From Pseudodesulfovibrio aespoeensis Aspo-2 (lineage in GTDB: Bacteria > Desulfobacterota > Desulfovibrionia > Desulfovibrionales > Desulfovibrionaceae), in NCBI RefSeq assembly GCF_000176915.2, contig NC_014844.1, positions 2,604,001 through 2,668,000 of the forward strand: 64,000 bases of DNA, read 5' to 3'. Positions 8,009 through 15,864 of the stretch are shown one piece after another (position 1 is the first letter of the stretch; each line of letters starts with the position of its first letter). The translations under genes and the position numbers were made by a program. Under the pieces are notes generated by a model. It was given only the letters and a program-made list of their open reading frames with translations, was not told the origin of the DNA and did not search any database.

Positions 8009-8658
8009 GCGCCTCCTTCATTGGGGTTCTCGGCCTTGAGGCTCTTGGTGTACTCGCCCTCGGCGATGCCCAGCGACCGGCACACGGCGCGGTCCGCATC
8101 GGACAACGAGCCGCCCTTGTCTGCGGGAGCGTCGGGCAGGACCGGGTTGGCGATGACCTTGGGCGCGCTGGCGGCAAACTTCTTGAACTCGTCCAGTCCG
8201 CCGTCCTTGCGGCACATGGCCACGTAGAACTCGCGGCTGGCCGGGGCTATCTTGCCCTCGGCCATGGCCTGATTCACGGACCGTTCGATATCCTCGCCGA
8301 TGGCCTTGGCCTCAATGTCGGCCAGCTTCTGCTCGGCGGTCTGGGCGCGGTTCATGGCCTGGTCGTAATCCGGCCTGGGCACGTAGCGCCCCAGATCCAC
8401 GGCGGTCTCGGGGTCGGCGCTCCGCGTGGTGCCGGCGGTGTTGGCGGCCTTGGCGGCCTTGGCCATTTCGCTGATCTTGGCCAGAGCCTGTTCCGGGGTC
8501 GCCCCGGCGGCCAGTCCCAGAGCCTCGGGCAGTCCCTCGGGCAGCGCGCGGTTGGCGGCGCGGCCGGTGTCGCCCTTGAGCTCGGCGACTGCCGCTTCGA
8601 TGTCCTGGTCGGTCGCCGTTTCCGGCAGTCCGAGCAGGCGGCACAGTGCCTTTTTCAT
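8005..8658 (-). CDS. Probable in-frame internal scaffold product (Mu gpZ-like)
   Basis: Inside gene I, at 8658, an ATG (MKKALCRLLGLPE) is preceded 8 bases upstream by a perfect GGAGG. From there the frame encodes 217 residues of charged helical scaffold-type sequence with the same stop as the full gene. Mu makes its scaffold Z from an internal start of gene I, so the same arrangement is likely here. The Shine-Dalgarno is stronger than that of gene I itself. Confidence 0.7.
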   Translation of the reverse strand: MKKALCRLLGLPETATDQDIEAAVAELKGDTGRAANRALPEGLPEALGLAAGATPEQALAKISEMAKAAKAANTAGTTRSADPETAVDLGRYVPRPDYDQAMNRAQTAEQKLADIEAKAIGEDIERSVNQAMAEGKIAPASREFYVAMCRKDGGLDEFKKFAASAPKVIANPVLPDAPADKGGSLSDADRAVCRSLGIAEGEYTKSLKAENPNEGGA

Positions 8659-9132
8659 GTCATCGTCCTCCATGTTGCGCGCCTGGTTCCGATTCAAGGC
8701 CGTCAGGCGCAGGTTGGGGGTATTGGTCAGGCCCGCCGAAAGGAGGGCCTGGATTTTGCGATCTGTCTTGGTGTATGCGAACACGGGCGAGAGATATCGG
8801 TATTCGCGGTTTTCGACCTGCTGCCTGGCGCGCGGCGTCCATTCTACGCGGCCCCAGAGCGCACCCTGGCGGTCAGCCAGCTCGACGATCCACGCGGCGG
8901 CCGGGGCCTCCTCGCCCTTGGGCGCGCGGTACTCGGTGGAGTGTTCCCAATCGATGGGATACGGCAGGCCACGGTCGGCGAAAGCGGCCAGAACGGCCCG
9001 CACCTGTTCAGGGCCGGAGTACCAGCTGCGTCCGTCCACCCCCTGGACATTGGGACCGGCCGGGATCAACTCCACCCACTCGGGCGCGCCGTTGGGGAGT
9101 TCCACATTCAGGGCTACGAATTGATGTTTCAT
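8005..9132 (-). CDS. Mu gpI-like head protease with C-terminal scaffold
   Basis: A 375-residue protein of the Phage_Mu_I type. The N-terminal about 150 residues carry the protease-like part, with LPYPIDWEHSTEYRAPKGEE (a D-x-E-H motif near residue 75) and REYRYLSPVFAYTKTDRKI. The C-terminal part (about 160-375) is helical, charged and alanine-rich, like a scaffold. It should chaperone and then clear the interior of the prohead. The ribosome site before the ATG at 9132 is weak. A late-promoter-like dyad lies 35-50 bp upstream (9167-9182). Confidence 0.88.
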   Translation of the reverse strand: MKHQFVALNVELPNGAPEWVELIPAGPNVQGVDGRSWYSGPEQVRAVLAAFADRGLPYPIDWEHSTEYRAPKGEEAPAAAWIVELADRQGALWGRVEWTPRARQQVENREYRYLSPVFAYTKTDRKIQALLSAGLTNTPNLRLTALNRNQARNMEDDDMKKALCRLLGLPETATDQDIEAAVAELKGDTGRAANRALPEGLPEALGLAAGATPEQALAKISEMAKAAKAANTAGTTRSADPETAVDLGRYVPRPDYDQAMNRAQTAEQKLADIEAKAIGEDIERSVNQAMAEGKIAPASREFYVAMCRKDGGLDEFKKFAASAPKVIANPVLPDAPADKGGSLSDADRAVCRSLGIAEGEYTKSLKAENPNEGGA

Positions 9133-9166
9133 GCGCCCAGCATGGCGCAGGTTTGGGGCGGGGTCT

Positions 9167-9182
9167 TGTAACCGAGGTTAGA
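9167..9182 (-). promoter_or_regulatory. Late-promoter dyad motif before gene I
   Basis: On the plus strand the site reads TGTAAC-CGAG-GTTAGA, flanked by GGTCT and AATTG. Twenty of 26 positions match a site before the lysis operon (16941-16956). In Mu, activator protein C drives promoters before lys and before I, so this pair most likely marks the same two late promoters. The gene I start codon is 35 bp away. The activator is presumably the Mor-family protein at 28806 or a paralog; no binding evidence exists. Confidence 0.6.
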
Positions 9183-9225
9183 AATTGCCGGGGTGCGATC
9201 AGAGGGCTGGGATCAAACTGCGGGC

Positions 9226-9241
9226 GAGAGGGCCATCATGC
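9226..9241 (-). repeat. Decayed duplicate of the decoration-gene start
   Basis: GAGAGGGCCATCATGC here is identical to bases 7996-8011, which hold the start of the decoration-protein gene on the minus strand. Both copies also have TGCGATCAG nearby, at 7985 and at 9194. Here the frame reads MMALSPAV and stops. It appears to be a remnant of a duplication or recombination in the head module. Confidence 0.5.
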
Positions 9242-9251
9242 CCGCCGTCTG

Positions 9252-9273
9252 GATGCGTTCACGATGCGTTCAC
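9252..9273. repeat. Tandem 11-bp direct repeat
   Basis: GATGCGTTCAC occurs twice head to tail with no spacer in the non-coding gap between gene I and gene F. Its position about 70 bp upstream of the late-promoter motif would suit an extra regulator site, but nothing else supports that. Confidence 0.45.
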
Positions 9274-9413
9274 ATCGATTCATGAACGGCCTTGGCGGCA
9301 CTTTCGGTCCCTTGGCCGACCCAAGGCGCGGGCGAAGGGGCTTGGGTTCGTTGTAGGCCGTTTTTCGCGACCACGGCATTGACTCGGTTGTTGATCGGTC
9401 GTACACATATACT

Positions 9414-9556
9414 AGCTGGCCGCGACACGGTGATGAATCTCCCGGCCGTAACACGGCGCTTGCGCCGGAGTGCCATGCGGGGTTGCCGGACCTGGTCCGG
9501 GCAGGGAGGCCCCGCCGGTCAGCTCACAATGAGCCCTGTTCGCAGGGCTCATTTTT
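9414..9556 (+). ncRNA. Possible structured small RNA ending in a strong terminator
   Basis: The 416-bp gap between genes I and F has no convincing reading frame. Its right half can fold into consecutive hairpins on the plus strand: CGGCG-CTTG-CGCCG, then CCGGA-CCTGG-TCCGG, then the 10-bp terminator stem at 9529-9552 followed by five T. A TATACT box lies at 9408-9413, but no well-spaced -35 is seen. An RNA made from it would run against the late operon and end antisense to the last codons of gene F. Expression is not shown. Confidence 0.35.
9529..9556 (+). terminator. Rho-independent terminator, plus-strand
   Basis: ATGAGCCCTG, loop TTCG, CAGGGCTCAT, then TTTTT: a perfect 10-bp stem with a U-tract on the plus strand only. 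The stop codon of gene F (minus strand) lies in the right arm. There is no plus-strand gene for it to serve, so it either ends a small RNA or blocks antisense transcription of the late operon. Confidence 0.8.
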
Positions 9557-10814
9557 GTTTGGCCCTCAGGCGGCGCAGCTCGACGTCCCGCTTGGCGTCG
9601 CTGGACGGCAGCCGCCTGAAACTCGTCATGAACAGAGCCTTGCCCGTCCGGGTGGCCTTGACCACCGCGACATACCCGTCCGTCTCCAGCAGATAGATCA
9701 GGCTGCGCAGCCCATCCTGGATGCGCTCGCCCAGGTCCAGGGCATCCTGGACCGAGGCATACTCGCCGATGACCAGCTCGGGATGCTCGCGCAGTTGTTT
9801 GGCCATGGTATCGGGCGACAGGCGCACCACCCGCGCACCGGCTTTGACCAGGGCCGCGTCCTCATCCTTGAGCACGCCGATGGGATAATCCCCCTTCGGC
9901 GATGCGGCCCAGGCGTCGAAGGACGGCCCGGCGGCCATGGCCCGCGCCGAGGCTGCCGCGATGTCGCGCCCGGTGGCCGCCAGCTTCTGCGCGGCCTGAT
10001 CCAGCCCGGAGGCCAGCCGCCCCACAGCGCCGGGGTTATAGTCCCAGCCTGGATCAATACCCACCGGTACCTGATGCACCTCGCCGGTGCGGCGGTTGAC
10101 CCACTCGCGGGTCTGTGGCGGGGGCGGCGTGGTCCGCACGGGCACGCTGGACGCCTGGATATGCCCGGTGGGCAGGCCGGTGTCGGGGTTGATCTCCTGC
10201 ATCGGTTCCGGGGCGCGCACGCCTTCGCCCTGGAGCCGCTCGTATTCCCGTTTGCTCACGGGACGCACCCGGCAATTGCAGCCCCAGCCGTTGGGCGTCA
10301 TGTGGCTGATCCAAAACGGATCGTCCACGGGCAAGAGCAGGCCGTGCCAGGCCACGTGCTCCGGCCTGTGCTCGCGCGAGGGGCCGAGCTGGTAGAGCAG
10401 ATACGGCAGCGAGTCCTTGGTGCGCTGGATGCGCTCCCATTGCCCGGCGGCGCGCGCCGTGCGCATGTTGGTCTCGTAGATCACCCGCAGACGGCGCGGG
10501 CTGCCCAGCTGCACGCGCCGGGTTTTGCCGGTCAGGGGATCAGCCATATCCTTTTCGCCCCACCAGCCCTTGCGCTGCAGCGTCGGGGTCAGGTCTTTGG
10601 CAAAGTCGCGGAAGGTGCGGCCGTCGCGCAGGGCGCGGTCCACCTCGGCCCGGATATCGGTCAGGATGTCCGTCTGCATGGCCTTGGCCACGGTAAAGGA
10701 AGTGGCATGTTCCTCGCGCCAGACATCGCGGTGATCAAAGGACGGCGTAACCGACTTGGACCGAAAATACTCCAGGGCCTCCTTGGGCACCGGGCCGGGA
10801 AAGTTGACGGCCAT
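9549..10814 (-). CDS. Head morphogenesis protein, Mu gpF/SPP1 gp7 family
   Basis: A 421-residue minor head protein that should bind the portal and accompany DNA into or out of the head. The central GSPRRLRVIYETNMRTARAA segment (about 160-180) and the FWISHMTPNGWGCNCRV motif (about residue 245), with its GCNCR zinc-like core, define the Phage_Mu_F family. It lies 3 bp after the portal gene. The stop codon is inside the terminator stem at 9529-9556. Confidence 0.92.
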   Translation of the reverse strand: MAVNFPGPVPKEALEYFRSKSVTPSFDHRDVWREEHATSFTVAKAMQTDILTDIRAEVDRALRDGRTFRDFAKDLTPTLQRKGWWGEKDMADPLTGKTRRVQLGSPRRLRVIYETNMRTARAAGQWERIQRTKDSLPYLLYQLGPSREHRPEHVAWHGLLLPVDDPFWISHMTPNGWGCNCRVRPVSKREYERLQGEGVRAPEPMQEINPDTGLPTGHIQASSVPVRTTPPPPQTREWVNRRTGEVHQVPVGIDPGWDYNPGAVGRLASGLDQAAQKLAATGRDIAAASARAMAAGPSFDAWAASPKGDYPIGVLKDEDAALVKAGARVVRLSPDTMAKQLREHPELVIGEYASVQDALDLGERIQDGLRSLIYLLETDGYVAVVKATRTGKALFMTSFRRLPSSDAKRDVELRRLRAKQK

Positions 10815-10817
10815 GCG

Positions 10818-12380
10818 CTACTCCCCGCCGTCGCCCAGGCCGCGCGCCGTGAAGGTGGCCAGGGCCAGGGACCGCACCAGGGCATCGGCGTTCATCTCGC
10901 CCAGCAGGCCGGGCAGCCCGGCCAGGAATTCCTCGTAGCTGGCGCACCGGTCGGCCAGGGACTGCACCGGGTCCAGCACGGGCCGCATGAGCTGCTCCCA
11001 ATCGGCCATGGCGACGTCCAGCAGCTCGTCATGCTCCGCGTCCGGTCCAGCATCCCGCGCGGCCTGGGATGCGCGGTTGACCGCCCGGCTGCGGTTGGCG
11101 GCCTGGGCTGGCATGTCCGGTGCCACCGACATGGCCTGTCCGAGCAGCACAGCGTCCGGTCCGGGGTCCGGGAAGCCGAGGCGGTCGCGCACCACGCTGG
11201 CCTCGATGCCCAGCCCGCCCAGCGGCACCAGTTTGTTCAGCGCGTCGGCCAGCGCCGCGATGTCCTCGGGGTCTTCGGGCCTGATCACCACGCGCGGATA
11301 ACACTGCTGTGGTCCCCAGTTGAGATCCACATACGGCTTGACCAGGTCGCGGTTGAGGGACGCCGCCACCTGCCGCCCGTCGTCGGCGACGATGTCCATG
11401 CGCACGTCGTCATGCACCGTGGCCTGGGCCTGGGAGCTGCCGTCGTCCGTGGTCATGGTCTGGCCCAGCACGCCCTTGGACACCTGGCGATCCAGCCACT
11501 CGGCCAGGCGGGGGAACAGCTCCGGCCCGCCCGCCGCCTTGGCCGCCTCCTGAAATTCGATGCGCATGGAGTCAGGCAGCACGGCGGCGGCGTCCGATCC
11601 CAGGTTGGCCACGGCCTGCTTGAGGGTCTCGATGTCGCGGTCCGAGGCGTTGACGCCGTAGCGGCCAATCCGCAGCGGCATGCCGAACACCTCGGCAAAC
11701 GCCATCCAGTCCGAGATAGTGTAACACTTGCACATCCAGCTGACGGCGGCCAGCCGGGCCAGCCCGGACCGTATGGGCAGGCCGGACTTGATCTTGGGCA
11801 GGTGGGTGACGAATTTGTACGGCGGCAGAGGGCGGCCCTCGAAGGTCGCGCCCTCGTCCAGCAGCCGCAGGTGCTGGCCCGACGCCCGGTCGAAGACGAA
11901 AAAGCGCGGATCGCGCCACACGTACTCACGCGGAGTCCAGGCCGAGCCGCTGGTGTCCCACATTATCTCCACGGCGGCGAAGCCCTTGGCAATGGCGTCG
12001 AGCATGTCCGTGACCAGACCGGGAAACTCCGGCGCGCGGATGAGCTCGCGCACCGCGTCGGCTATCTCCACGTCGCGGTCATCGTCGCTGGCTGCCTCCA
12101 CAGAGGGCTCGATACCGGCCACGGCGCGCTTGCGCGTGGAGAGCACCGAGGCATAGTGCAGGTCGCGCTCCTCCATCTCCTCGGCCAGGATGAGGTATTC
12201 CAGGGCATCGCCGTCTGCTGCGGCCCGCAGGATGCGCGCCAGCTTGGCCGGAGTCATGCCCTGGGCCACGGACTCGCCCGACCAGGCCGTGCGGATGCCG
12301 GTCAGGCTCGGAGCCGCATGTTCCCGACGCAGGGCGGACAATTCGATCCGCCGTCCCAGATGGTCATACAATGTGGGCAT
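10818..12380 (-). CDS. Portal protein, DUF935 (Mu gp29-like)
   Basis: A 520-residue portal subunit forming the dodecameric channel at one capsid vertex. Typical DUF935 features are MTPAKLARILRAAADGD (about 40-57), ERDLHYASVLSTRKRAVAG (about 70-88) and EIMWDTSGSAWTPREYVWRD (about 138-157), followed by the polar C-terminal half. Length equals Mu gp29 within a few residues. The start overlaps the terminase stop by one base. No anomaly seen. Confidence 0.94.
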   Translation of the reverse strand: MPTLYDHLGRRIELSALRREHAAPSLTGIRTAWSGESVAQGMTPAKLARILRAAADGDALEYLILAEEMEERDLHYASVLSTRKRAVAGIEPSVEAASDDDRDVEIADAVRELIRAPEFPGLVTDMLDAIAKGFAAVEIMWDTSGSAWTPREYVWRDPRFFVFDRASGQHLRLLDEGATFEGRPLPPYKFVTHLPKIKSGLPIRSGLARLAAVSWMCKCYTISDWMAFAEVFGMPLRIGRYGVNASDRDIETLKQAVANLGSDAAAVLPDSMRIEFQEAAKAAGGPELFPRLAEWLDRQVSKGVLGQTMTTDDGSSQAQATVHDDVRMDIVADDGRQVAASLNRDLVKPYVDLNWGPQQCYPRVVIRPEDPEDIAALADALNKLVPLGGLGIEASVVRDRLGFPDPGPDAVLLGQAMSVAPDMPAQAANRSRAVNRASQAARDAGPDAEHDELLDVAMADWEQLMRPVLDPVQSLADRCASYEEFLAGLPGLLGEMNADALVRSLALATFTARGLGDGGE

Positions 12381-14032
12381 TACAGCACTCCTCGGCGGAA
12401 TCCGGCAGTGACCCGCACTGGCCGGTTTTGGTTATCGTCGTCGGGATCACGGCGGCGGACGGGGTGGTAGGCGAATATTTCCTCCACTCGGTTGCTGGAG
12501 GCGTACCACGTCAAGGTTAGTGCGCTGGCAGCGTCTCCATGGCGGTAGAGTTCCGGGTCTTTGATGTCCTGAACCCGGATGGACGGGACGCGCGGGATGC
12601 CGTCAATATCTTCGACAGTCCGCAGGTCGCTTTCCACATCCGCATCCTGGGGGAGATCCCACATCCCATCCTCAAATGCCTGCACGAATTTGGGGTTCCA
12701 AGCCCGGTACCATGCGATATTCATCTGCACCTGCTGAATTACATCATGGCCGTACTTGTCCGCTGTGTACTCGGCCAAAATCGCGCCGTTGCCTGTAGCG
12801 TCCATGGCTCCACCGGAAAACCTGGGCAACCCGTCAATGATGTTCCACAAAATTTGTTCCTGCTGACGAGTGGGGACGTTATGCATCTCGACCATGAACG
12901 GCACTCGGCGACGCAAATCCTGGGCTATCTCCGCTGGAGTGATGATGCTGAAATCCCGGTGTCTGGCGAAATCCTGACCAAAAACATGCTGACGGCGGCG
13001 ATCAAGGCCCGCCAGCAACGGAGTAATATTCCCCGCGATCCAGTGATCGGCCCACTCCCGACGCTCCCAGTCCGGGCGGCGGGCAAAATCGTCAGCCAGG
13101 GCGATACGTAGAACGGGCCGCTTCTCTCGCATGGCCTCTTCAATCCAAACGCCGGGGATGGACTGTCCGCCGGAGTCGCGCGGCACTGCGTCCAACTCCT
13201 CAAGCATGGCCGCCCGGCGCGGGCCGTAGCGTTTGCGGATGCGGTCGTACCAAGCCCGCTTGCCCTTCTCACTGGCGGTCCAGCCTTTCATCAGACAGAC
13301 GCGTTCATAGAGGCCATTGGCCACGGCCATGTCGAAAGTATGGGTATGCACTGTGGCACCAGCTCCATAGCGCCCGGCGCGGATGTCCTTGATGAGCTGG
13401 TTAAACGGGTTGCGCTTGCCGTTGTGGGTAGAAATGATTCTGATCTTGCCACCCCAAATCAGCAGAGCGGTAGTGGCTTCTATGACCGCCTGGACGTTGG
13501 CGTGAAAAGCGGCCTCGTCTATGACAACGATGCCCTGCAAACCGCGAATGTTGGCCGGTCGGCTGGACAGGGCTACAATCTGGAATCCCGAGCTGAACCG
13601 AATGCGGTAGGCGTTGATGTGCTTGGTGTGGCCTTCCCCGTCCTGGTCCTCAAACAGAAACTCCTCGATGCCGGACAAACCCAGGCTCTGCGCCTGGGCG
13701 ATAATCCGGGCGAACTTAGCGCAGTAGCCGATAAATTCCAGGCCCTTTTCCTTGGTGTCGCCGATGTAGTAGACGTTGTCGCCCTCGGCGTCTCGCCTGG
13801 AGGATGCAGTGATGGTGTCATCCAGAGCCTCGCCGAAGGTGATGCCTGTACGCCGCCCTTTTTCCTCCACCTTGAAATCGGACGGGTCTTTGATCCACTC
13901 CACTTGGTGGTCCATGAGTACCCCTTCGGCCAAGGGGTCAAAGCCTTCAGGTATCTCGCGGACCCTGGGCGGCAGTTCGTCAAAGGACAGGACGCGAAGC
14001 ACGTCTCCCAAGGGAGCAAGCTGATCGTTCAT
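12380..14032 (-). CDS. Terminase large subunit (Mu gp28-like)
   Basis: A 550-residue packaging ATPase/nuclease. The N-terminal ATPase part has VEEKGRRTGITFGEALDD (adenosine-binding Walker A region, about 55-72) and a Walker B strand GIVVIDEAAFH (about 168). The nuclease half includes FGQDFARHRDFSII (about 350) with acidic residues. Terminase gp28 drives headful packaging from the integrated Mu end. It overlaps the small-subunit gene by 4 bp and the portal start by 1 bp. Codon use is slightly less GC-biased than in the tail genes. Confidence 0.93.
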   Translation of the reverse strand: MNDQLAPLGDVLRVLSFDELPPRVREIPEGFDPLAEGVLMDHQVEWIKDPSDFKVEEKGRRTGITFGEALDDTITASSRRDAEGDNVYYIGDTKEKGLEFIGYCAKFARIIAQAQSLGLSGIEEFLFEDQDGEGHTKHINAYRIRFSSGFQIVALSSRPANIRGLQGIVVIDEAAFHANVQAVIEATTALLIWGGKIRIISTHNGKRNPFNQLIKDIRAGRYGAGATVHTHTFDMAVANGLYERVCLMKGWTASEKGKRAWYDRIRKRYGPRRAAMLEELDAVPRDSGGQSIPGVWIEEAMREKRPVLRIALADDFARRPDWERREWADHWIAGNITPLLAGLDRRRQHVFGQDFARHRDFSIITPAEIAQDLRRRVPFMVEMHNVPTRQQEQILWNIIDGLPRFSGGAMDATGNGAILAEYTADKYGHDVIQQVQMNIAWYRAWNPKFVQAFEDGMWDLPQDADVESDLRTVEDIDGIPRVPSIRVQDIKDPELYRHGDAASALTLTWYASSNRVEEIFAYHPVRRRDPDDDNQNRPVRVTAGFRRGVL

Positions 14033-14550
14033 CGGACACCCAGAACTTTTTCTCGCCAGAATCGGGCTTGATCCTCGGTCATGCCTTGGGCTGTGGCCAT
14101 CTCGTCCACCAATTCGGCAGCGCGATCACGCTCCTGTTGGCGCGCCTCGGCCATCCACTTTTTCTGTGTCACGCTGGCCCGGCCCAGCTCGGCAATGGAC
14201 TTGGCCAGGGAACCGATGTTGATCTTGCTCGGGTCGATTTCGATGTCTTGGAGCACGCCGAACAGCCGCTCCTGAACCAGTCGCATGAGCGCGTCGTTCA
14301 TGGTGTTCTCGTCGTCCGGCGCAGCGTCCACGATGGCCCGTGCCTGCTCGCTGGCCAGCTTGAGATTGGACAGCCGCTCCTCGAACTTCTGGCCGTATCG
14401 GTGGATGGCGCTCTTGGAAATGTCATACCCGCGCGCCTTCAGCTCGTCGGCCAGCAGCTGGTAGCCCGCAAAACCGTTCTCGGCCAGGGCTCGGTCCAGC
14501 CACTCTTTCACGGACTTTGGCAGGGTCTGTACTGCGGAGCGTTTTGCCAT
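14029..14550 (-). CDS. Terminase small subunit, DUF3486 (Mu gp27-like)
   Basis: A 173-residue DNA-recognition subunit. The beginning, LPKSVKEWLDRALAENGFAG and LLADELKARGYDISKSAIHRYG, forms an HTH typical of DUF3486; the C-terminal half is helical. It should recognise the phage end and load the large subunit. It lies immediately before the large terminase (4 bp overlap), as in Mu. Confidence 0.92.
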   Translation of the reverse strand: MAKRSAVQTLPKSVKEWLDRALAENGFAGYQLLADELKARGYDISKSAIHRYGQKFEERLSNLKLASEQARAIVDAAPDDENTMNDALMRLVQERLFGVLQDIEIDPSKINIGSLAKSIAELGRASVTQKKWMAEARQQERDRAAELVDEMATAQGMTEDQARFWREKVLGVR

Positions 14551-14556
14551 GGCCGC

Positions 14557-14865
14557 CTACCAATACTTGGCGGGCCGGGCTATGCCGGGCTCGCAGCTGA
14601 CGGTGTACTCGGCCACATCCACGCCGTGGCGGTTGAGCCTGGCGAACCACCTGCCATCGGGCTGCTTTTCCAGCTCCACCAGTTCGCGCTCGGCCAGATA
14701 GTCCAGCTCGCGACGCACCTCCATCTGGGTGGTGTCGGTGTACACGCCTTGGACCGTGGCCAGGGCGACCTCGTCATAGCAGCCGATGGGCCGGGCGTTG
14801 TTCAGGGTCAGGATGAGCATCCAGCGCATGTGCTCGCGCCGGACTTTGGCATGATCAACAGCCAC
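14557..14865 (-). CDS. Winged-helix-like small protein (Mu gp26 position)
   Basis: A 102-residue protein with MRWMLILTLNNARPIGCYDE, a turn, and MEVRRELDYLAERELVELEK, which looks like a winged-helix DNA-binding fold, then a wing-like RWFARLNRHGVDVAEY. It is found before the small terminase in Mu-like phages. The function is unknown; a role in packaging or late regulation would fit. It overlaps the upstream membrane-anchored gene by 11 bp. Confidence 0.7.
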   Translation of the reverse strand: MAVDHAKVRREHMRWMLILTLNNARPIGCYDEVALATVQGVYTDTTQMEVRRELDYLAERELVELEKQPDGRWFARLNRHGVDVAEYTVSCEPGIARPAKYW

Positions 14866-15202
14866 GGGGGCCTCCTTTGTCTATCTTCTCGGCCAGGGCG
14901 TCGAGCTTGGCCTCGATGACGGTCTGATTGCGGATGAAATCTTCGCGTCGCACGTATTCGAGTGGTAGCTCGGCGCGCAGCCTGAGTAGATTTTTCTCAT
15001 TGTCCTGGGCCAGACACTCGGCAGCACACGCTTTGTCGTGGGCGGTGTCCGCTGTGCTCCGCGCGCTGTCCGCGCGGGAACTTGCCAGAGCCATGGACAG
15101 CTTGCTGACGATCTTCCAGACCGCGAACACGAAGCCGAAAAACGACAGCAGCACGGTAGCCGACAGCATGAGCAGCTGCCACATGGGGATGGTCACTTCC
15201 AT
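14855..15202 (-). CDS. Membrane-anchored coiled-coil protein (DUF2730-like, Mu gp25 position)
   Basis: A 115-residue protein with one N-terminal membrane segment (about residues 7-29, WQLLMLSATVLLSFFGFVFA), followed by an alanine-rich helix (about 38-75) and a C-terminal heptad region (TVIEAKLDALAEKIDKG). The position agrees with Mu gp25, a DUF2730 protein. Function unknown. It overlaps the spanin gene by 10 bp. Confidence 0.65.
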   Translation of the reverse strand: MEVTIPMWQLLMLSATVLLSFFGFVFAVWKIVSKLSMALASSRADSARSTADTAHDKACAAECLAQDNEKNLLRLRAELPLEYVRREDFIRNQTVIEAKLDALAEKIDKGGPRGC

Positions 15203-15864
15203 GTCTCCTCCCGCGTCGGGCGGCCTTCGGCCCAGTCGATCAGCCCATTGAGCTGCGCCTCCAGCTCGCGGCAGCGCGCGCCGTAGTCGCGGATATGGGC
15301 CAGGATGTCTTGCGGTGTGACGGCGGGCATTAGCGGGCCGCCTCCTCGTGGTATCCAGGCACCAGCGGTCTGGGCGGCTGTGGCCGCTGCATCAGGGCCG
15401 GGGGCGGCTCCGGGCACGGCGCGATCACTGTCACCGGCACCGATGGCCTCGTTGTAGAGGCGCACCCAATCAGGCCCGAACAGGCAACGGCCATCAACAG
15501 CAGCAACGTTGCGACTCGCATCCTCAATCCTCCGGTTGGTTATCTGGCGGCGTTGGGCCGCGATGGTTTTGGTGGCGTCCAGGTACTGCCGCTCCAGAGC
15601 ATATGTCCGCGCGGTTTCGGCCTCCAGCATGGCCCGAGCCCGGCTCTCGGCCTCGGCCAGGGCCAGGGCGTGGTCCGCGCGGATCCCGCTCACCTCGGCC
15701 CGGCGCTCGGCATCGGCCCGCTCGTATCCGGCGTGGTAGCCGCGCCACGCGGCGTAGCCGGTCAGCAACCCCACCAGGAGCACGGCGGCCAGGATCAGGG
15801 CGATCATCCGCCAGCGGCCAGTTACGGCAGTGGACACGGCAGAAAAAATGGTCATCAGGCTCAT
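15193..15864 (-). CDS. i-spanin (Rz-like) lysis protein
   Basis: A 223-residue inner-membrane spanin. After MSLMTIFSAVSTAVTGRWR comes a single membrane helix (about 20-38, MIALILAAVLLVGLLTGYAA), then a long periplasmic coiled coil (about 45-105, rich in A, E, R) and a C-terminal VTPQDILAHIRDYGARCREL segment common in Rz-like phage proteins. It joins with the outer-membrane Rz1 to fuse the membranes at lysis. The ATG at 15864 overlaps the transglycosylase stop as ATGA. The Rz1 gene is nested in another frame. Confidence 0.8.
   Translation of the reverse strand: MSLMTIFSAVSTAVTGRWRMIALILAAVLLVGLLTGYAAWRGYHAGYERADAERRAEVSGIRADHALALAEAESRARAMLEAETARTYALERQYLDATKTIAAQRRQITNRRIEDASRNVAAVDGRCLFGPDWVRLYNEAIGAGDSDRAVPGAAPGPDAAATAAQTAGAWIPRGGGPLMPAVTPQDILAHIRDYGARCRELEAQLNGLIDWAEGRPTREETWK
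15330..15527 (-). CDS. o-spanin (Rz1-like) lipoprotein nested in Rz
   Basis: A 65-residue lipoprotein encoded entirely inside the Rz gene in a different frame. It has a short hydrophobic signal (about 3-20) and lipobox LIGC with the acylated Cys at 22, followed by a proline-rich mature part (PCPEPPPALMQRPQPPRP), exactly the Rz1 pattern. Full nesting is a known spanin architecture, also seen in lambda. Confidence 0.85.
   Translation of the reverse strand: MRMRVATLLLLMAVACSGLIGCASTTRPSVPVTVIAPCPEPPPALMQRPQPPRPLVPGYHEEAAR

Noticed and set aside
9236-9476. Two short minus-strand frames in the gap between genes I and F
   Set aside because: Arg-rich, no ribosome site, overlap the hairpin segment; no resemblance to a phage family.
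9483-12470. 995-codon plus-strand frame across gpF and portal genes
   Set aside because: Shadow of two recognised genes on the minus strand; no family-like stretches and no ribosome site.
15193-15330. Separate 45-codon gene starting at ATG 15330 (MPAVTPQDIL...)
   Set aside because: It is in frame with Rz, there is no stop between, and similar segments end other Rz-like proteins.
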